DNA from: Cyclaneusma minus
Taxonomy: Eukaryota > Ascomycota > Leotiomycetes > Marthamycetales > Marthamycetaceae
Direction: 5' to 3'
DNA: 64,000 nucleotides
Assembly: GCA_037179335.1 (NCBI GenBank)
Contig: JAKZHN010000024.1
Location: forward strand, 62,001 to 126,000
Below are positions 25,720-38,323 of this stretch, piece after piece. Position 1 is the stretch's first letter; every line of letters begins with the position of its first letter. The notes beneath the pieces were generated by a model. It was given only the letters and a program-made list of their open reading frames with translations, searched no databases and was not told the DNA's origin. The position numbers and the translations under genes are program-made.

Positions 25720-26370
25720 ACCAGGAGGGTCACATGACCGTTGCTCCGACCTATCGAGGTTTTGTTGCACGTCGACCCGGGGAAATTGGAAAAGTGATTT
25801 TTGAAACCTGAGATTTGTGATTTGAAAATGGAATAGGCTGATAGAGCTGGAAATTCCAAATAAATTGATATGTAACACGTCTGGGTTGGAACGTTGAGGG
25901 CTTCGGTATTAAGGTTTTTAAAATGCTGCTTTATTTAGTACTTATAGTGTTGTAAAAGCGCTAAGCGGCCAAGGGCAAGCGACAAGAAAAGTCCGGCGCG
26001 GCTGCACGACAGGATGCTGCTGACTTGACAGAAGACCGTCTCTGCGGTACAGCGGACAGTTAGGGGTATCGCATAACCTTTGGCCCCTGGTCCCTCCGCC
26101 TTTGGGTTTTGTTGCACGTCGACCAAAAAAAAAGTGATATTTTGAAATTAGGCTAAAGGGTTTTTAATATATATAGGCTGATAGAGCTGGAGATTTCGAG
26201 CAAATTGATATGCAACACGTTTGGGTTTAAATGCTAGGGCCTTTTGTATAAGGGTTGTTAAAACGAGGCTCTTTTTTTAAGTTATATTGAAGCGCGGCGG
26301 CGACTAGCGACAAGAATGAGTCCGGTGCGGCGGCGCGACAGCATGCTGCTGAGTTGACAAAAGACCGTCT
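25720..26370 (-). repeat. Two reverse-oriented copies of a ~330-bp repeat unit
   Basis: Landmarks recur with about 345-base spacing: GTTTTGTTGCACGTCGAC at about 25758 and 26106, GGCTGATAGAGCTGGA at about 25837 and 26177, and CTGCTGA(C/G)TTGACA(G/A)AAGACC at about 26020 and 26350. Their reverse complements appear in the same order in the array at 36552-38159, so this is the same family on the opposite strand. I see no coding frame. Identity between copies is moderate, so the array is not recent. Confidence 0.85.
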
Positions 26371-26720
26371 CGGCGTCTCCTCGCTGGATAGGAGTACCAC
26401 TACATACCGGGTATCACATATAGTTTGATTTTTCGCCACAGGAATCCCTCGAGAAGAGCTGGATGCTTCAAATCCAATTTCTCTAGGGTACCGGATCAAC
26501 AGCTGAAAAAAATAGCACCAGCCCGATCCCCTTTCCAACAGGGATCATCGGCGTGGAGTTTTATCATTATACGCGAAGCGGCGTGACCACGCGATCGACA
26601 ACGCGCGAGTCGTAATCACACCGCGTTTGCACTTCTTAAACTATGTTTTACCCCACCTTCTGAGCTTCTCCTTCATGTTCTCACATCTCCCCTCCATTGA
26701 GCAGCCCCAAATCAGCGACT

Positions 26721-26960
26721 ATGGACGGTCTCAACAGACGCAATATTCGACGCTTCTTTGAGGATTCTGATTCGGATGATGAGCCTGTAGCTGTCGCCTA
26801 GGGCCAGGCAGCCCAGGCTCATGTTCCCGATGAAGAACCCGAGCCAGAAGATGACGAAGATGATGAAGACGAATATGACGCAGATGACAGACTCAGAGCC
26901 GGAAGGGAACGGGCTCTCCGTGCTTTTGGAGCGCTCAATGCACGTACGCTCGATGCACAT
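26721..26960 (+). pseudogene. Decayed N-terminal duplicate of the acidic gene
   Basis: This segment would code for an acidic N-terminus like the one starting at 27009 but contains TAG at 26799-26801. A possible GT-AG pair around the stop is only 15 bases apart, too short for splicing. It is probably a broken tandem duplicate now in the leader of the gene. Confidence 0.5.
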
Positions 26961-29783
26961 ATGATGGGAGGTTTCGCTGGCACGGGAGGTCTGGGAGGTC
27001 CCCTTGGTATGGACGGTCTCAATAGACAGGGTCAGGCTGATTTTTCTGATGAAGAACCCGAGCCAGAAGATGACGAAGACGAAGATGACGACGATGACGA
27101 AGATGACGGAGCTGCAAGAGAACGGGCTTTCCCTTGGGCTGTGCCCCCTGTTATGATAGGCATGGGAGGCTTCCCTAGTGGTCTCCCTGGTATGGGAGGT
27201 CCACCACCAGGTTTTGCCGATTTCTTGGGAAGCATGTTTCCAGGTATGGGCGACGACGACGACGACTACGAGGACTACCACGGCGAGGACTATTACGACG
27301 AATACGACGACGATTACGAGGGCTCGGATGACGATGACGATTCGGACGAGGATTTGGAAGGCGTTGTAGACGACAATGAACAGTACTACAAATCAGTACC
27401 GACGTTCTCTCCGACCAGAATCTGCCAGCTCTGCAAATCAGCCGTCCTGGACAATGAGGATGTGCGCGCTCGTAAGTCAATACCCTGCATTGTAGTTTCT
27501 ACCTGATTTCAATACGATGCTAAGACAGCGTTGCCTATGCAGTTATACCGAGGAAACGCTGCTACCAGGGAACGGCACGTTACGACGTCCTCCTCACCGA
27601 TGTTAGCAAGACGGATTCGTGTATGCCGCCTAGAGCCAGAGCATTCCCTGTTGAAATCGGGCCAGGCTGGAGAAAAATTGGTTCTCTGGGAAAAAATACT
27701 GCCACTTACTTCCCGGAATGCACCCCCAAGCCGCCGGCGAGGATGAGGGTGAAGCTGGTCTACACTGGCCACTCAAGAGTTGCATATACTGTTCATCAGT
27801 CTTGCTGGAACATGCTTTCGAGGGTAGTGCAGCTTCCGCTCCGGTCATGGATATCTGTGTTCTTGAATACATATGAACTCTATCCTGAGGGCGGGAAGCT
27901 TGCTCGGTGGGCTGGCCAGAAGGATCGCCCGAAGCGTGTCTGGTGGGACCACTTTTGCTCACCGGACACGCTGGAAAGGGGATTCCAGATCTTGCAAGAG
28001 GTAGGCGTCAAACAGAAACGGGCGGAGATGACATCCCTTCGACAGCTGCTGGATCGAATTGGAGACCTCTCCTTCGAACTCAGGAATCTCATCTTGAGTT
28101 TCGTTGACGACTGTGCTTTACGAAGAGTCTTAATGACTCTCTCACGCAAGCCAGAGATAGAAATTACAGGCCGTCTCCATGAAGGCCGTAGTTTCTTTGT
28201 CCTCGACGATCCGATCCCGAAACACTTCGATTTGAAGACTTGTGGCCGTCTTTATTGGCACAAAGTGCCGACACTTGGAATTCCATATCTTGGTTCAATC
28301 ACGCCTGAGCCGCCCAAAGTCTCTGACGGCTCTTGGAACGCAACAGATATCCCCCTACCTATAATCAAAATCCAGTTCCAGCTGGCTACTCATGGGCTTC
28401 GAGCTGTGCGCTTTCATAGCCCTACCAGCAAAAGTGACTGGCTCGGTGACACCAATCCTTACGGGCAAACAATCTATCACGGAGTTGTTGAATGTCTTCC
28501 GAGTGCTAGGCACTTGCGGGTATATGGTGACGTGAGTCCAGTCTGAGACCAGCACTTCCATGCTATCAATTGGCTAACACAAGACAGACCCAAATAGTTC
28601 GCGTGGATTTCGACTTGACCTCTATTAAGACTAACAAGTTCATGTGGGATAATCCGCCATTCCCATCCCATGACTGTCCTGAAAGAAGCCATTACACACC
28701 ATTCGTTGACATGGTGTTTGGTCACCGGCACGAGGAACAGGCCAGTATCGAATACTACCCAGACTGGAATATGACCACTCATCTGGCCCTCTGGAAAGAG
28801 AATTGTCGGCTGTACGGACTTACAGCCTGGTGTGATGACGAGGGCATACAAGGACTGGAAGCCCATTTCGAAGTCAACGAACGCAGCGAGGAAAAGCTCA
28901 GTCAGAGCATCGGAATGCGTGTTGGAAACCCTAAGCATGTTAGATTCCAAGAAGATGAGTTTCTCACCCACGCCTGGGTCTTTGAAGGGATAGATTCAAT
29001 GCGTCACCCTGTTTTCCAAATTCTGGTAAGATGTCCTGGGATCTGTTGAAATTCTGAATGTATTGGGTACTTACATTATCTGTGTTAGCTGATGACCAAT
29101 CGAGGCCGAGTGCATACATTTGGTTCTTTCTCCGGCCCACCGATGCGCGTGGCTCCTATGGTCGATTCGCCGATGGCAACTCCCAAACATGGCCGAATCA
29201 GCGGCATCTACTGGACCACCCTCAGCTCTGCAGCAGCCATTGACAATGTCGGATTTGTGTTCGATACGGAGAAACCGAAGGATGAAGACCCAGACGTGAG
29301 CCATCCGAGTAGATCCGAGCTCTTGTCTGCCTTGAAAAATGAAGACAAGTTACTCGATTTTGTAGCAGGATCGGACTGTGGAGAGGGCAAGATCATCACA
29401 AGCGCGCCTTTCAGAGACGTCGCTACCGTCGATCTCTGGCGCGCAGATGGACGTTGTTATGGAATGTTGTTCACCTACACAGACAACAGTCAGTTGACTC
29501 TCGGGCGGTGGGATGAGTCGCGCGTTACCTCTCAGAAGCTGCAGCGACTATTTCCCTGGGAAGGCGTGCCCCAGGGACATACACTGGATTCATACGGTGA
29601 GCGATACTGCTTCGCGGTTCGATGGAAGCCGACTCCCAATGGTGCAAACACATATCCCCTGGATATCGCCATCAAGCCCACCAAGAAGTCTTCTGAAGGT
29701 TTTGGACAATGGGTGAGTGTTCCCTAACACGTAAGACTCGACAACGATGTAAACTAACCTGTTGCTAGGGACGGATCAGTTGA
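26721..29783 (+). CDS. Acidic fungal orphan protein with duplicated N-terminus and early in-frame stop
   Basis: The family is not recognised. From ATG 26721 the frame meets TAG at 26799, so translation more likely starts at 26961 or 27009. The stretch before is a diverged duplicate of the one after: both begin MDGLNR and both contain DEEPEPEDDED. Later exons are clear: up to 27471, 27543-28531, 28588-29025, 29089-29712 and 29769-29783, all in consistent phase; the introns are 71, 56, 63 and 56 nt. The product has a very acidic Asp/Glu/Gly N-terminus, a CxxC pair (RICQLCKSA), a helical stretch (LSFELRNLILSFV) that resembles an F-box start, and a large mixed domain with many Trp and Tyr. An F-box role is only a guess. 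Confidence 0.7.
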
Positions 29784-30885
29784 ACTTGTCTCTTTGATTG
29801 CGACAATATGACCGTAGGCTCCGACCCAGAGAAGATGAAGATTCTGTAGAGCAGGTGGACGCGGGACCTGACTTCGGCTTTTTCTAATGTTCGATCTTGA
29901 TGAATGATGATGGAGGCCGTTTGAATCACTATTGTTTCGCCGATTGCAAGTGTTTTTGGGAGTCGAGTCTAGCTCAAAAGCTTTAAGAATGCATGCGTCC
30001 ATGAATTAGCTCTGATGACTTTCAAGGAATGTTCACAAAAGATCAAACAACAAGAGTCGTACTTTGAGGCTCAATTCCTCAAATCATAGAGCATTGAGTG
30101 TAACTGTGTAGAAGTACCTTATCCTGGAATTGCCCATCGGGTTCGCTAGCGACTTCGCGAAGGAATCTTTTATTCTTCCCCTACCCGGTAGTTCACTTCG
30201 AGTCAGAGGGTTTCAAACTTCCATCCTGCGCGAGGGCTATCCTCGCTCAGCACAGCCCGGTGCTTGAAGAGGGTAGCGCAGAACACTTCATATCCGTACA
30301 AAGCATGAGCTTCAAAAGACAAAAGTGAGAAAAGGAATGGAATAAAGCAAAAAGAAATTGACTTACCTCATGCTCGAACTCGAATTACCAGCTGTACGCG
30401 CTAAGAAATGACTACTAATTAGGCTGGGGTACAACAGGCCTAACCCACTCTACACCCACTACAGTGGAGACACAGGTAAGGGCTGCCCCTAACCACTCGG
30501 CTAAAGTTGCTGAACCCATTGCAAAAATTGAAATATATACCAGCTCAGAACTTTTTTTCCGCGCAGGCGGACTTTCTTGTCATTTAGCCGATTTAGCCGG
30601 CCAGGGCCCTCACCATTCGTCCCTCAGCCCTCTTCGTACATGGGCAATTCTCGAGAAAGTGGGTGAATCTCACTACAGCATGATGAATTTTTCGGTCTGG
30701 CACAGAGGCAAAGGTCTAGTCTAACCATAAAGAGTATCAAACAAGTGATCGACGCTTCCAGAAATACATGATCAAACGAGCGTATGTACCTACCGTCAGG
30801 TCAGTCCAGCCCCCTTTGCTCCAGAAACTTCACTCCAAAACCCAGTCCCCCATGGACAACCACTCCGTTTGGATAGAATAAGGGA
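29784..30885. other. Intergenic region with a tRNA-like element
   Basis: No protein gene supported in 1.1 kb between two convergent genes. The only structured feature is the minus-strand A/B-box element at about 30355-30515, listed separately. Confidence 0.45.
30355..30515 (-). ncRNA. Second tRNA-like element with Pol III A and B boxes
   Basis: The minus strand has a perfect A box, TAGCCGAGTGG (30493-30503), inside a D-arm-like stretch GCCGAGTGGTTAGGGGC. A B-box-like AGTTCGAGCAT lies at 30370-30380, and T-rich sequence follows. As at 18.4 kb the boxes are about 123 bases apart. I could not fold a complete tRNA. It may be a degenerate tRNA or a member of a tRNA-derived repeat family. Confidence 0.3.
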
Positions 30886-33536
30886 TCACTGGTCCGTATG
30901 AAATGCCTCCGCATCATGAAAAACATCCTCGCAATCCTGAACCTCTTCGACCTCAGTCTCCTGCCCGTACCCGGGGTTCCATGCGGCTCCGAAAGTTTGC
31001 AAATCGCCATCCGCCTTCCCCTCGTCGTACTCCCGAATCTTGCAATCTCCACTTACAGCCTCCATCAGTTCCGCCATCCAACGCCGACTCCTCTTTTTCT
31101 CATCTTCATCCTCAACCACCCACATCTCCCTCGTCCGCTCAAAAACATCCCACGGTGTCATCCCAAACATATCCTCCATTTCCGTATCCAATCCCTTCAA
31201 CGTATATCCCAGCCCCAGATCCGCTCTTTCGGTTCTCGCCAGCTTTGCCAAGTGTTTGAGCAAGGCTTTTCTCCCGTTCCCCGCAGCAAGATGCAGCACA
31301 CCCTGCCCTTCCATATCTTTAGCATCCGTCCGCGCACCGTGATTTAACAACACCGCGATAGCCTCGATCGAATTGTTCTGGACGGCATATAAGAGCGGTG
31401 TCGAGCCACCCGGTGCGGCATTTACGTCCGCGCCATAGTCCAATAAGAGCTTAATGTCTGCCACCTTGTTTCGCATCATCGTCCATGAAAGCGTCGTCGT
31501 TCCAAACCCTTTCTGACCTTTGTTGAGCAGTGCCTGGAAAGGATCTGAATACACAGGAGTATAAAGTATGCGGACCTCGGGAGGAGAAGAGGGTGTATGT
31601 TGGTCAGTTCCTTCGGTAGAGAGCGGCGTTTGGTCAATGGCTTCATTGGCGTAATATGATCGGGCTGCTCGAAGCATTAGTTCTAGGGACTGGGTCGTGC
31701 CGCTCATTACGGCGTAGTAGAGTGGGCTACGGTCCATATTGTCGCAGATATCGATTCTGGCGCCGGCTTTTAAGAGGCTTGCTACCTTTGAGGAGTCTTT
31801 GCCGCCTGCTGCCCAACTAAGTGGCGTACGACCATTTTGACAGGGCGTGTCAATGTCGGCGGTCGAAGCTGCTAGTTGGGCATCTAGGTCGAGTAAGGTG
31901 AGGCCTAGTACAATCTGGTGTATTAGAGTGAAGCCGCGTTTGAGCAGGTCGTCGCTGGGGTCGAGGTGTCGGCTAAATATTCGGGTGAATGATTGAGAGA
32001 CTTCGCTGGTGGGATCGGCGAGTATGTAGTCCCAGACGAGGTCTAGAGCGGAACTGGGGATGTTAGCATATTTTGGGTTCTTGCTGGGAATATGACGGCT
32101 TGAGTTACCATGAAGCATGGTCTTCGACGCGAGGGTCTGCGCTTTCGTTGAGAAGGAACTCGCACATGTGAAGTTGGCCGCTTTGTATCGCCATCTAACT
32201 ATTGTCAGCTTTTTCTAGACGCATTCGATCGGTAAACATGTACCTACGTTTAGTAAGGACTGGCCAGTCTGAAGTGCTATATCGAACGGGCTTGCCTTGC
32301 CTTCAGAAAACAATTTTTGCACGGAGTGCACGTTACCTGCCTCGGTATGTTGCATAATGTGAGAGTTCATATCAACATGAACTCTTGGAGTTCTCAACGT
32401 GAAATTGTAAGTGCCCATCTGCGTGGTTTCCAAGCTGAACATTACCATGCGACGCAAAAACCACATTGGAAAGTAGTAGTTTGCTTTCAGGAGGCTGACT
32501 TTTTGCTGTTTGCAAGCCCTTTCATTGCAAGTACGCTCAGAAAACCATGGACGTCCGGAGTACCCTACGAACATGAGCCCCACAGCATTTCTCATCCAGG
32601 CTGGGGTTGTCATAGTCGAATTACGGTGGCAACGACATAGACACGTTGGTTTGCAGACGCTTCTGCGGTATACCGATGTCTGGATACATATCCCTTCAAG
32701 CCACTGTGACGGGGGTCTCGTAGTATCCTGGCTGGAAGCAGAGAATTGCGATGAAGTATGCGGGTGACTCGCAGCAGTTTCTGTGTTCTGCAACTGGTGT
32801 AGTGTCATCTGCATAGCTTTGAGGGTGGGGTGAAGGGATTCGAGCGCGTTGGAGATAGAATCCAGGCGCTTTTCAGTGGTGCTTCCCATTTCGCAAAGAC
32901 TGTTGTTTGATTCCTGCGAAACATATGAGATGTTTCTGAGTTCCACCTGAATTCGAGGAATAGCAGAACTTAACAAAGAGTTAGCAGGAATTCTCGGCGA
33001 GTCGAAAGTCATTCTGTCATTCTCTTTTGGAAATCGAAATCACTTACGCAGTCAAGACGGTCAAACTAGTCGCAATATTTTGGCGAGTTTCCCGTAACGT
33101 CAAGGACAGTCTACCAACTTTTCTCTCCAGTTTAAGCCATGCCTTGTACGAAATGTGGAGTGGCTCTCCATCACGAGATTCTCCAGTAATCAGACGAAAC
33201 TCAAGAAGCTCGTTCAGTTCTTGGAGGATAGATCCAGCCCTTACAACAAGATCTCCTAGGTGACTAATCAAGTTCGGATCGTAGCGCTCTTCAGTGAAGT
33301 GCTCGAGACTCGATTGGACTATAGTCAAGACAGTTCGAACATCTGAAATCTGCAGCAATACTGATCAATGCTCGCACAATGGGCGACTGGAAGGGGAAGA
33401 GACCTACCTCATTAAGAACTTGAAGAACTTGGGAGCGCGCATATCGCAAGTTGGCAAGTTTGGCCAGTCCAGTGGCAGCCGTTTGTGCGGCACCGACTAC
33501 GGCAATAATACTCGCAGCTAGTGATAAGGGGTCCAT
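30886..33536 (-). CDS. Ankyrin-repeat protein with STAND-type (PigL_N-like) N-terminal domain
   Basis: Five exons on the minus strand (33536-33408, 33349-33048, 32968-32248, 32194-32109, 32053-30886) join in phase to 801 residues. The start MDPLSLAASIIAVVGAAQTA and the following amphipathic helices match the fungal N-terminal domain found on STAND/NLR-like proteins. The middle holds a coiled-coil-like stretch (about residues 140-200) and a Cys/Trp-rich segment. The C-terminal half has ankyrin repeats, recognisable as NGRTPLSWAA, DRSPLYYAV, GGSTPLLYAVQNNS and EGQGVLHLAA. No NACHT or NB-ARC ATPase is present, so it is not a full NLR. Such proteins are accessory in fungi and may act in self/non-self or stress signalling, which is inference. 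The 3' end is rich in acidic residues. Confidence 0.8.
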
Positions 33537-34939
33537 AATGACTGGCTGCTAGAATTTGGTTTTGTTTCAGACAAGGAGAAAGGTCCATGGATTTCATGGC
33601 CATGACGAGAAAGGAAAATTGACTTTCTCCTGAGGATATCTGCCTTTTGAATCTCAAGCTCTTGGGACCAGCTGAACAGTTGATAGAATACCAAGACCGC
33701 ATATGCAAGAATAGATGGCGACGATCAATGAAAGAATAGGACTTCATGGGGGCGGAAGGAAAGGCTGGAGGAGTACCTCCTACAACTGCAAGTAGCGGGT
33801 CGCTGGAACACCACTCCTGTAGGAAACAATTGACAAAACCGATCATCGTGTGGAATGAAGGTACCCTCTGCTCTGTCGATGCTATAATTGGCATATAACA
33901 TACGTGGCCCAGGTATAAGATATCCTCCGGTGGTTTCGGATATGGTTGTATTAGCCGGCACAAATGCATCTGCAAGCACTCGAGCAAGCAAGTGGTACCG
34001 GCACGACCAGTTGATTTCAAGCACGAGGCACAGCGTCGCAATGGATGGCAATGGATGCTCCCACGAAAGGATCAAGGCCAGGCGGCAGGTCGAGGAGATG
34101 GTGTGGTGACGGGTGACAGTTGTATGACAAGCAAGCAACCGGATGGCGAACCGTGGAGGTGGTGTACTTCGATGGACGAGTCTCACAAGATTTTGACAGC
34201 TGCACCCACGGCTAGGCACATTTTCCACGCATGAGAAGCACGATTGGCGACGACGAGCATCATGCATGGGTTGCCGTTGTCCGTCGTCCGCCATTGGGAG
34301 TTGTAGTTGCACAGCGCAGCCTCGTGCGGCATTCTCCTCTCGATCGTGGGATCAGCCATTCGTAGGCACCTGCAGTCTTGGCGAGTGCTATTCCAGGGAT
34401 ATGCATAACAAAAATAGGACAGTCGTGGTAGAGTATGTGGGAGAGTAACAATTAACAAAGGCGAGGTGATGTTGTTGGAGTGAAAACTGAAAAAGCGAAA
34501 GTTGGCGTGCAGCGCTGGCAATACTCATTACTAGCCTAGCCGTGGTTGGAAAGGTCGAATCACATAAGCCTGCTGACTGGACACACCCCACACTGCCCCG
34601 GGTTCTGATGATTTAACTGCCCCGAACCCCCGATTCGGGCACGGTCCCCGAAGAGCCCCACTGGCGGCCCCACGCACCTGACACCGCACGTGCAGTGTAC
34701 TATCTATGTTACCGAGGCAAGGAGTAGTTGATGTCACTTCAATGAATTTGATGCATGCTTTGAAACCAGTATATCACAACGCTCAAGGTCAACTACTCTT
34801 GCCTCATTTCTCTACCTAGGACCACCGCATCTCCAGGTACTGAGTAATCTTTCTTCTAGAACCATTTCCCTCTCTTCCGTCCTCTCGCGTTACTCTACAA
34901 CTCGAAACCTTCACAAGATCATCCTCAGCAACCCTCACC
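33537..34939. other. Intergenic region between divergent ankyrin and hydrolase genes
   Basis: Long open frames exist on the minus strand, but they show no domain, no membrane pattern and no ordered splice sites; I judge them chance. A GC-rich patch lies near 34600-34690. The region must hold promoters for both flanking genes. Confidence 0.45.
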
Positions 34940-36322
34940 ATGAAATCAGATCTGACCCTCGACGTCTCCAAATTCGGCCCCCCAGAAACATGGTCTGAAA
35001 ACACTCGAAAATGCAACGAGCATTTCCTAGGTCTGGCAGAGGAGAGCTCTCAGCCTCAATGGTGGGAGGTAAGTTCGAGTACTACTCGGAAATTTTGAAC
35101 CATCCACTACATGTAATGATTTAGAAAGAGCATCACCATTGACTGATATCTCTGCAGATCGGAGCAGCAAAATTTCGCGAAATGCGCAATAGTGGCCAGA
35201 CCGCCATAAAGCCCCCTCCACAGCTTCCCGGAGGTCGTGACATCTTGATTCCCTCCAGAGAACCCGGTCGAGGCATCCCTTGTCGGTATTTCGTCCCTGA
35301 GAAAGAGGGAGTTGATGTTCAGGGTACCTTCATGCAGTACGTCAAAGCAACCCCAAGCTCTTAACACTTCGCAGCTGCACCTCTTGAATTGTGACTGACC
35401 TATGAAACAGCATCCATGGCGGAGGTTGGGTTCTTGGAGACGAGAAAGCGTGAGTACGGTCCTGGGACAGGAGAGACCTAAGCTGATGTCGAAAGTACCG
35501 ATTGGCTTCTCCAGAAGATCGCCAATGAGAAGAACTTCGTGGCTTTGAGTGTCGGCTACCGACTTGCTCCAGAACATCCATACCCTGCCGCCAATGAGGA
35601 CTGTTTTGACGTAGCCGACTACCTCGTTGCCAATGCCAAGGAAAAGTTCGGCGGCGAGTTGAAAGGTAGGATCCCAGCTAAGCCCCCTTCCAGGGATCAA
35701 ACAGAGCCACGAAAGAGCACGAACCTCGGAAATTCTCTAAGTTTTAGCTTTCAGAGTACTCATCTTTACGACACGTGCCAAACTGCAAGGATGCCAGCTA
35801 ACATCCATCTCACATCTAGGCATAGGCGGCGAATCAGCCGGCGGCCACCTCACCGCCTGCACAACCCTCCACCTCCTCAAAAAACACCAGTCCCTCACCC
35901 TCACCTTCCTCCTCTACATCTTCGGCTCCTTCGACATCTCCCTCCTCCCCTCCGTGCACCACATCCCCTGCCCTCCCGCCCCTCCAATCCTCACATTCGA
36001 GCACTGCCAACGCTTTATCTCCGCCTACTGTCCGAACAAAAGCGCCGGAGAATTGAAAAACCCGTTGATATCACCTCTGTACGAGAATTTGAATGCTTTC
36101 AGGGGAAGGTTGCCAAAAGCGTTGTTTTTGGTGGGCACGAATGATTTATTGCTGGATGATTCGGTGTTCATGTGTTCGAAGTGGATGATGGCGGGGGGAA
36201 GCGCGGTGTTGAGGGTGGTGCCGGGCGCGGCGCATGGATTTAGTATGTTTCCGCCGGATGTGTTCGAGTGTGGGAGGGAGGCGAGGGAGGTGATTGGGGA
36301 GTTTATGGGAGAGTGTGAGTAG
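34940..36322 (+). CDS. Alpha/beta-hydrolase of the HSL/AB_hydrolase_3 type (esterase or lipase)
   Basis: Five exons (34940-35068, 35158-35336, 35411-35449, 35496-35665, 35820-36322) encode 339 residues in consistent phase. Family marks: the oxyanion HGGGW, brought together by the second splice; YRLAPEHPYPAA; the nucleophile elbow GESAGG, also formed across a splice; the acid in GTNDLLLDD; and the histidine in GAAHGFSMFP. This is the hormone-sensitive-lipase-like family acting on short-chain esters or, in some fungi, on secondary metabolites. No signal peptide, so probably cytosolic. Exon 3 is only 39 bases. No biosynthetic genes lie beside it, so the substrate cannot be inferred. It is followed directly by the forward repeat array. 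Confidence 0.88.
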
Positions 36323-36551
36323 ATGGAATGGGTGGTGAGAAGGGGGGAGTGACTGGATGATAGACGGAAGTGTGAAGCGGCGGTTGTGTAGTATACCTTA
36401 CCTGATCCATCTCAGCTCCGAGCGCGTTCAATGCCATTATCTTACTCCCAGGCCGAGCTTTCAAGAGTATCAATATCATGGAGGTAGAGATTACTCGGAG
36501 AGAGCAAGGAGGAAGGCGCTCAACGGTCATCAGCTATCATAAGGCGATTCT

Positions 36552-38159
36552 CTGTCAAGTCGGCACTATCCTGTCGTTCAGGACTCGTTCCTGTCGCTCC
36601 ACTCTCTTGTATAGTTTCAAAACGTAAAACCTTTAAGCCTGTAATACGCAGACCCCTGGCCTCTGAACCCAGGCGTGTTATACACCAATGTGTTCGGAAT
36701 TTCCAGCTCTATCAGGCTATACTATTTTGAAACTAGAAAACCCAAATTTCAAAATCCACTTTTTCAATGCCCCTTGGTCGATGTGCAACAAAACTTGTAA
36801 GCGGGCGAGGGCCAGGAGCCAAAGTCATGTGAACCCCGTAGGCTCTACCGTGAAAACGGTGTTTTGTCAAGTCGGCAGTACCCTGTCGCCTAGACTATTT
36901 CTTGTCGTCAGTTGGCGCCTAAATACAGCTTATACACGAAAATAGAGTATTTTTCACAACCCTTAATACACAAGCCCCTGGCCATTAAATCCAGGTGTGT
37001 TATATATTAATATGCATGAAATTTTCAGCTCTATCAGCCCATACCAATTTAAAATACCTAAAACTATATTTCAAAAAACCCTTCTTCCTCGGTCGACGTG
37101 CGACAAAACTTTTGAGGCGGAGCTGCGGAGAGCGTAAGGGGCCAAAGTCATGTGATACACCCGAACATCGAGTCGTGGAAACAGTTTTTTGTCAACTTAG
37201 CAGTACCCTGTCGCCCGGATCTTTTCTTGTCGCTTGGCGCTACAGTGACCAATATAGCTTGAGGTATATACAAAAATATAACATTGCTTTAGCAACCCTT
37301 TTACACAAGCCCCTAAGCCCTGAACCTAGGCATGCTATACATCAATTTGCGTAGAATTTTCGGCTCTATCAGCCTATACCATTTGAAATTCCTAAAAACA
37401 AGATTTCAAAAATCACATTACCAACGCCGCTCAATCGACGTGCAACAAAACTCTGAGGCGGAGCCGCGGACAGGCTATAGGCCAAAGGTCATGTGATTCC
37501 CCTTGGATGGTGAATCGTGGAAACGATTTTCTGTCATCCGCAGTATCTTATGGCGCCGCACTCTCTCTTGTCGCTTAGCGCTTCAATATATACTCAGAAA
37601 AAAAAAGGCACCACTTTTAAAACTCCTTATACATATGCTCACGACGTCCAAACCCAGGCGTGTTATACATGATTTTGCTTGGAATTTGCAGCTCTATCAA
37701 ACTATCCCAATTTAAAGTCCTAAAACCCAAATTTCAAAATTCACTTTTTCAACGCCCCTCAGTCGACGTGCAACAAAACCTAGCGACGGAGAGCCAAAGG
37801 AGTCCAAGGTCAGCCACGTGACAAGAGACCCGCTGCGGCGCCGCCCCCGTACCGTGGAGGTTTTTCTGTTCACTCAGCCCTGTCCTGTCGTCCCAGCAGT
37901 AATTTTTTGTTTTCCAACCCGCTTAGCGCACAATTTACGATATAAAAGCAACTAATCAACATTTTTAAACCGCTGTTGTACGAGCCTCGAGTGTCCAGAC
38001 CCCGGTGTGTTGCACATCGATTTGTTCGGAATTTCAAGATCTACCAGATTATGCTGTTTTGAAGTCTAGAAAGCTCGATTTCAAAAAATGGCTTTTTCAG
38101 TCTCCCTCGGTCGACGTGCAACAAAACTTGGAGGGTCAGGGGCCAGGGGTCATGTGACC
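36552..38159 (+). repeat. Tandem array, about five copies of a ~330-bp repeat unit
   Basis: Units begin near 36552, 36865, 37190, 37532 and 37867. Each carries, in order: TGTCAAGTCGGCAGTACCCTGTCG-like sequence, a CTTGTCG...TGGCGC block, a CCAGGCGTGTTATACA block, AGCTCTATCAGCCTATAC, GTCGACGTGCAACAAAACT, then GTCATGTGA. Spacing is 313-342 bases and identity is moderate. No open frame persists across units. The same unit occurs in inverse orientation at 25720-26370. The blocks do not resemble a transposase gene or a known LTR; it may be a subtelomere-like or satellite-type repeat, or a tandemly grown non-autonomous element. Confidence 0.88.
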
Positions 38160-38323
38160 ACCCTTGCCCCTAACCCGGGAACCCCGCAATGAACACAACC
38201 ATGGATCCAATGTCTTCCGCTTCATCCTTCACTGGTTGACGAGTCATGCTCTCAAGTTTCAATATAATATTATTTCTCATTGTTCGATGTATAAACAGCG
38301 GATATATGGCAGCCAGTCCACCC

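Noticed and set aside
26788..26802. A 15-base GT-AG pair that would remove the TAG in the acidic gene
   Set aside because: Too short for the spliceosome; no branch site can fit.
33412..34312. Overlapping minus-strand frames upstream of the ankyrin gene
   Set aside because: Cys/His/Ser-rich but without any motif, splice chain or ATG in a good context; the spacing of apparent cysteines is irregular.
36552..38159. CRISPR-like array
   Set aside because: Units are over 300 bases, diverged, and without short repeats separated by unique spacers; the DNA is eukaryotic.
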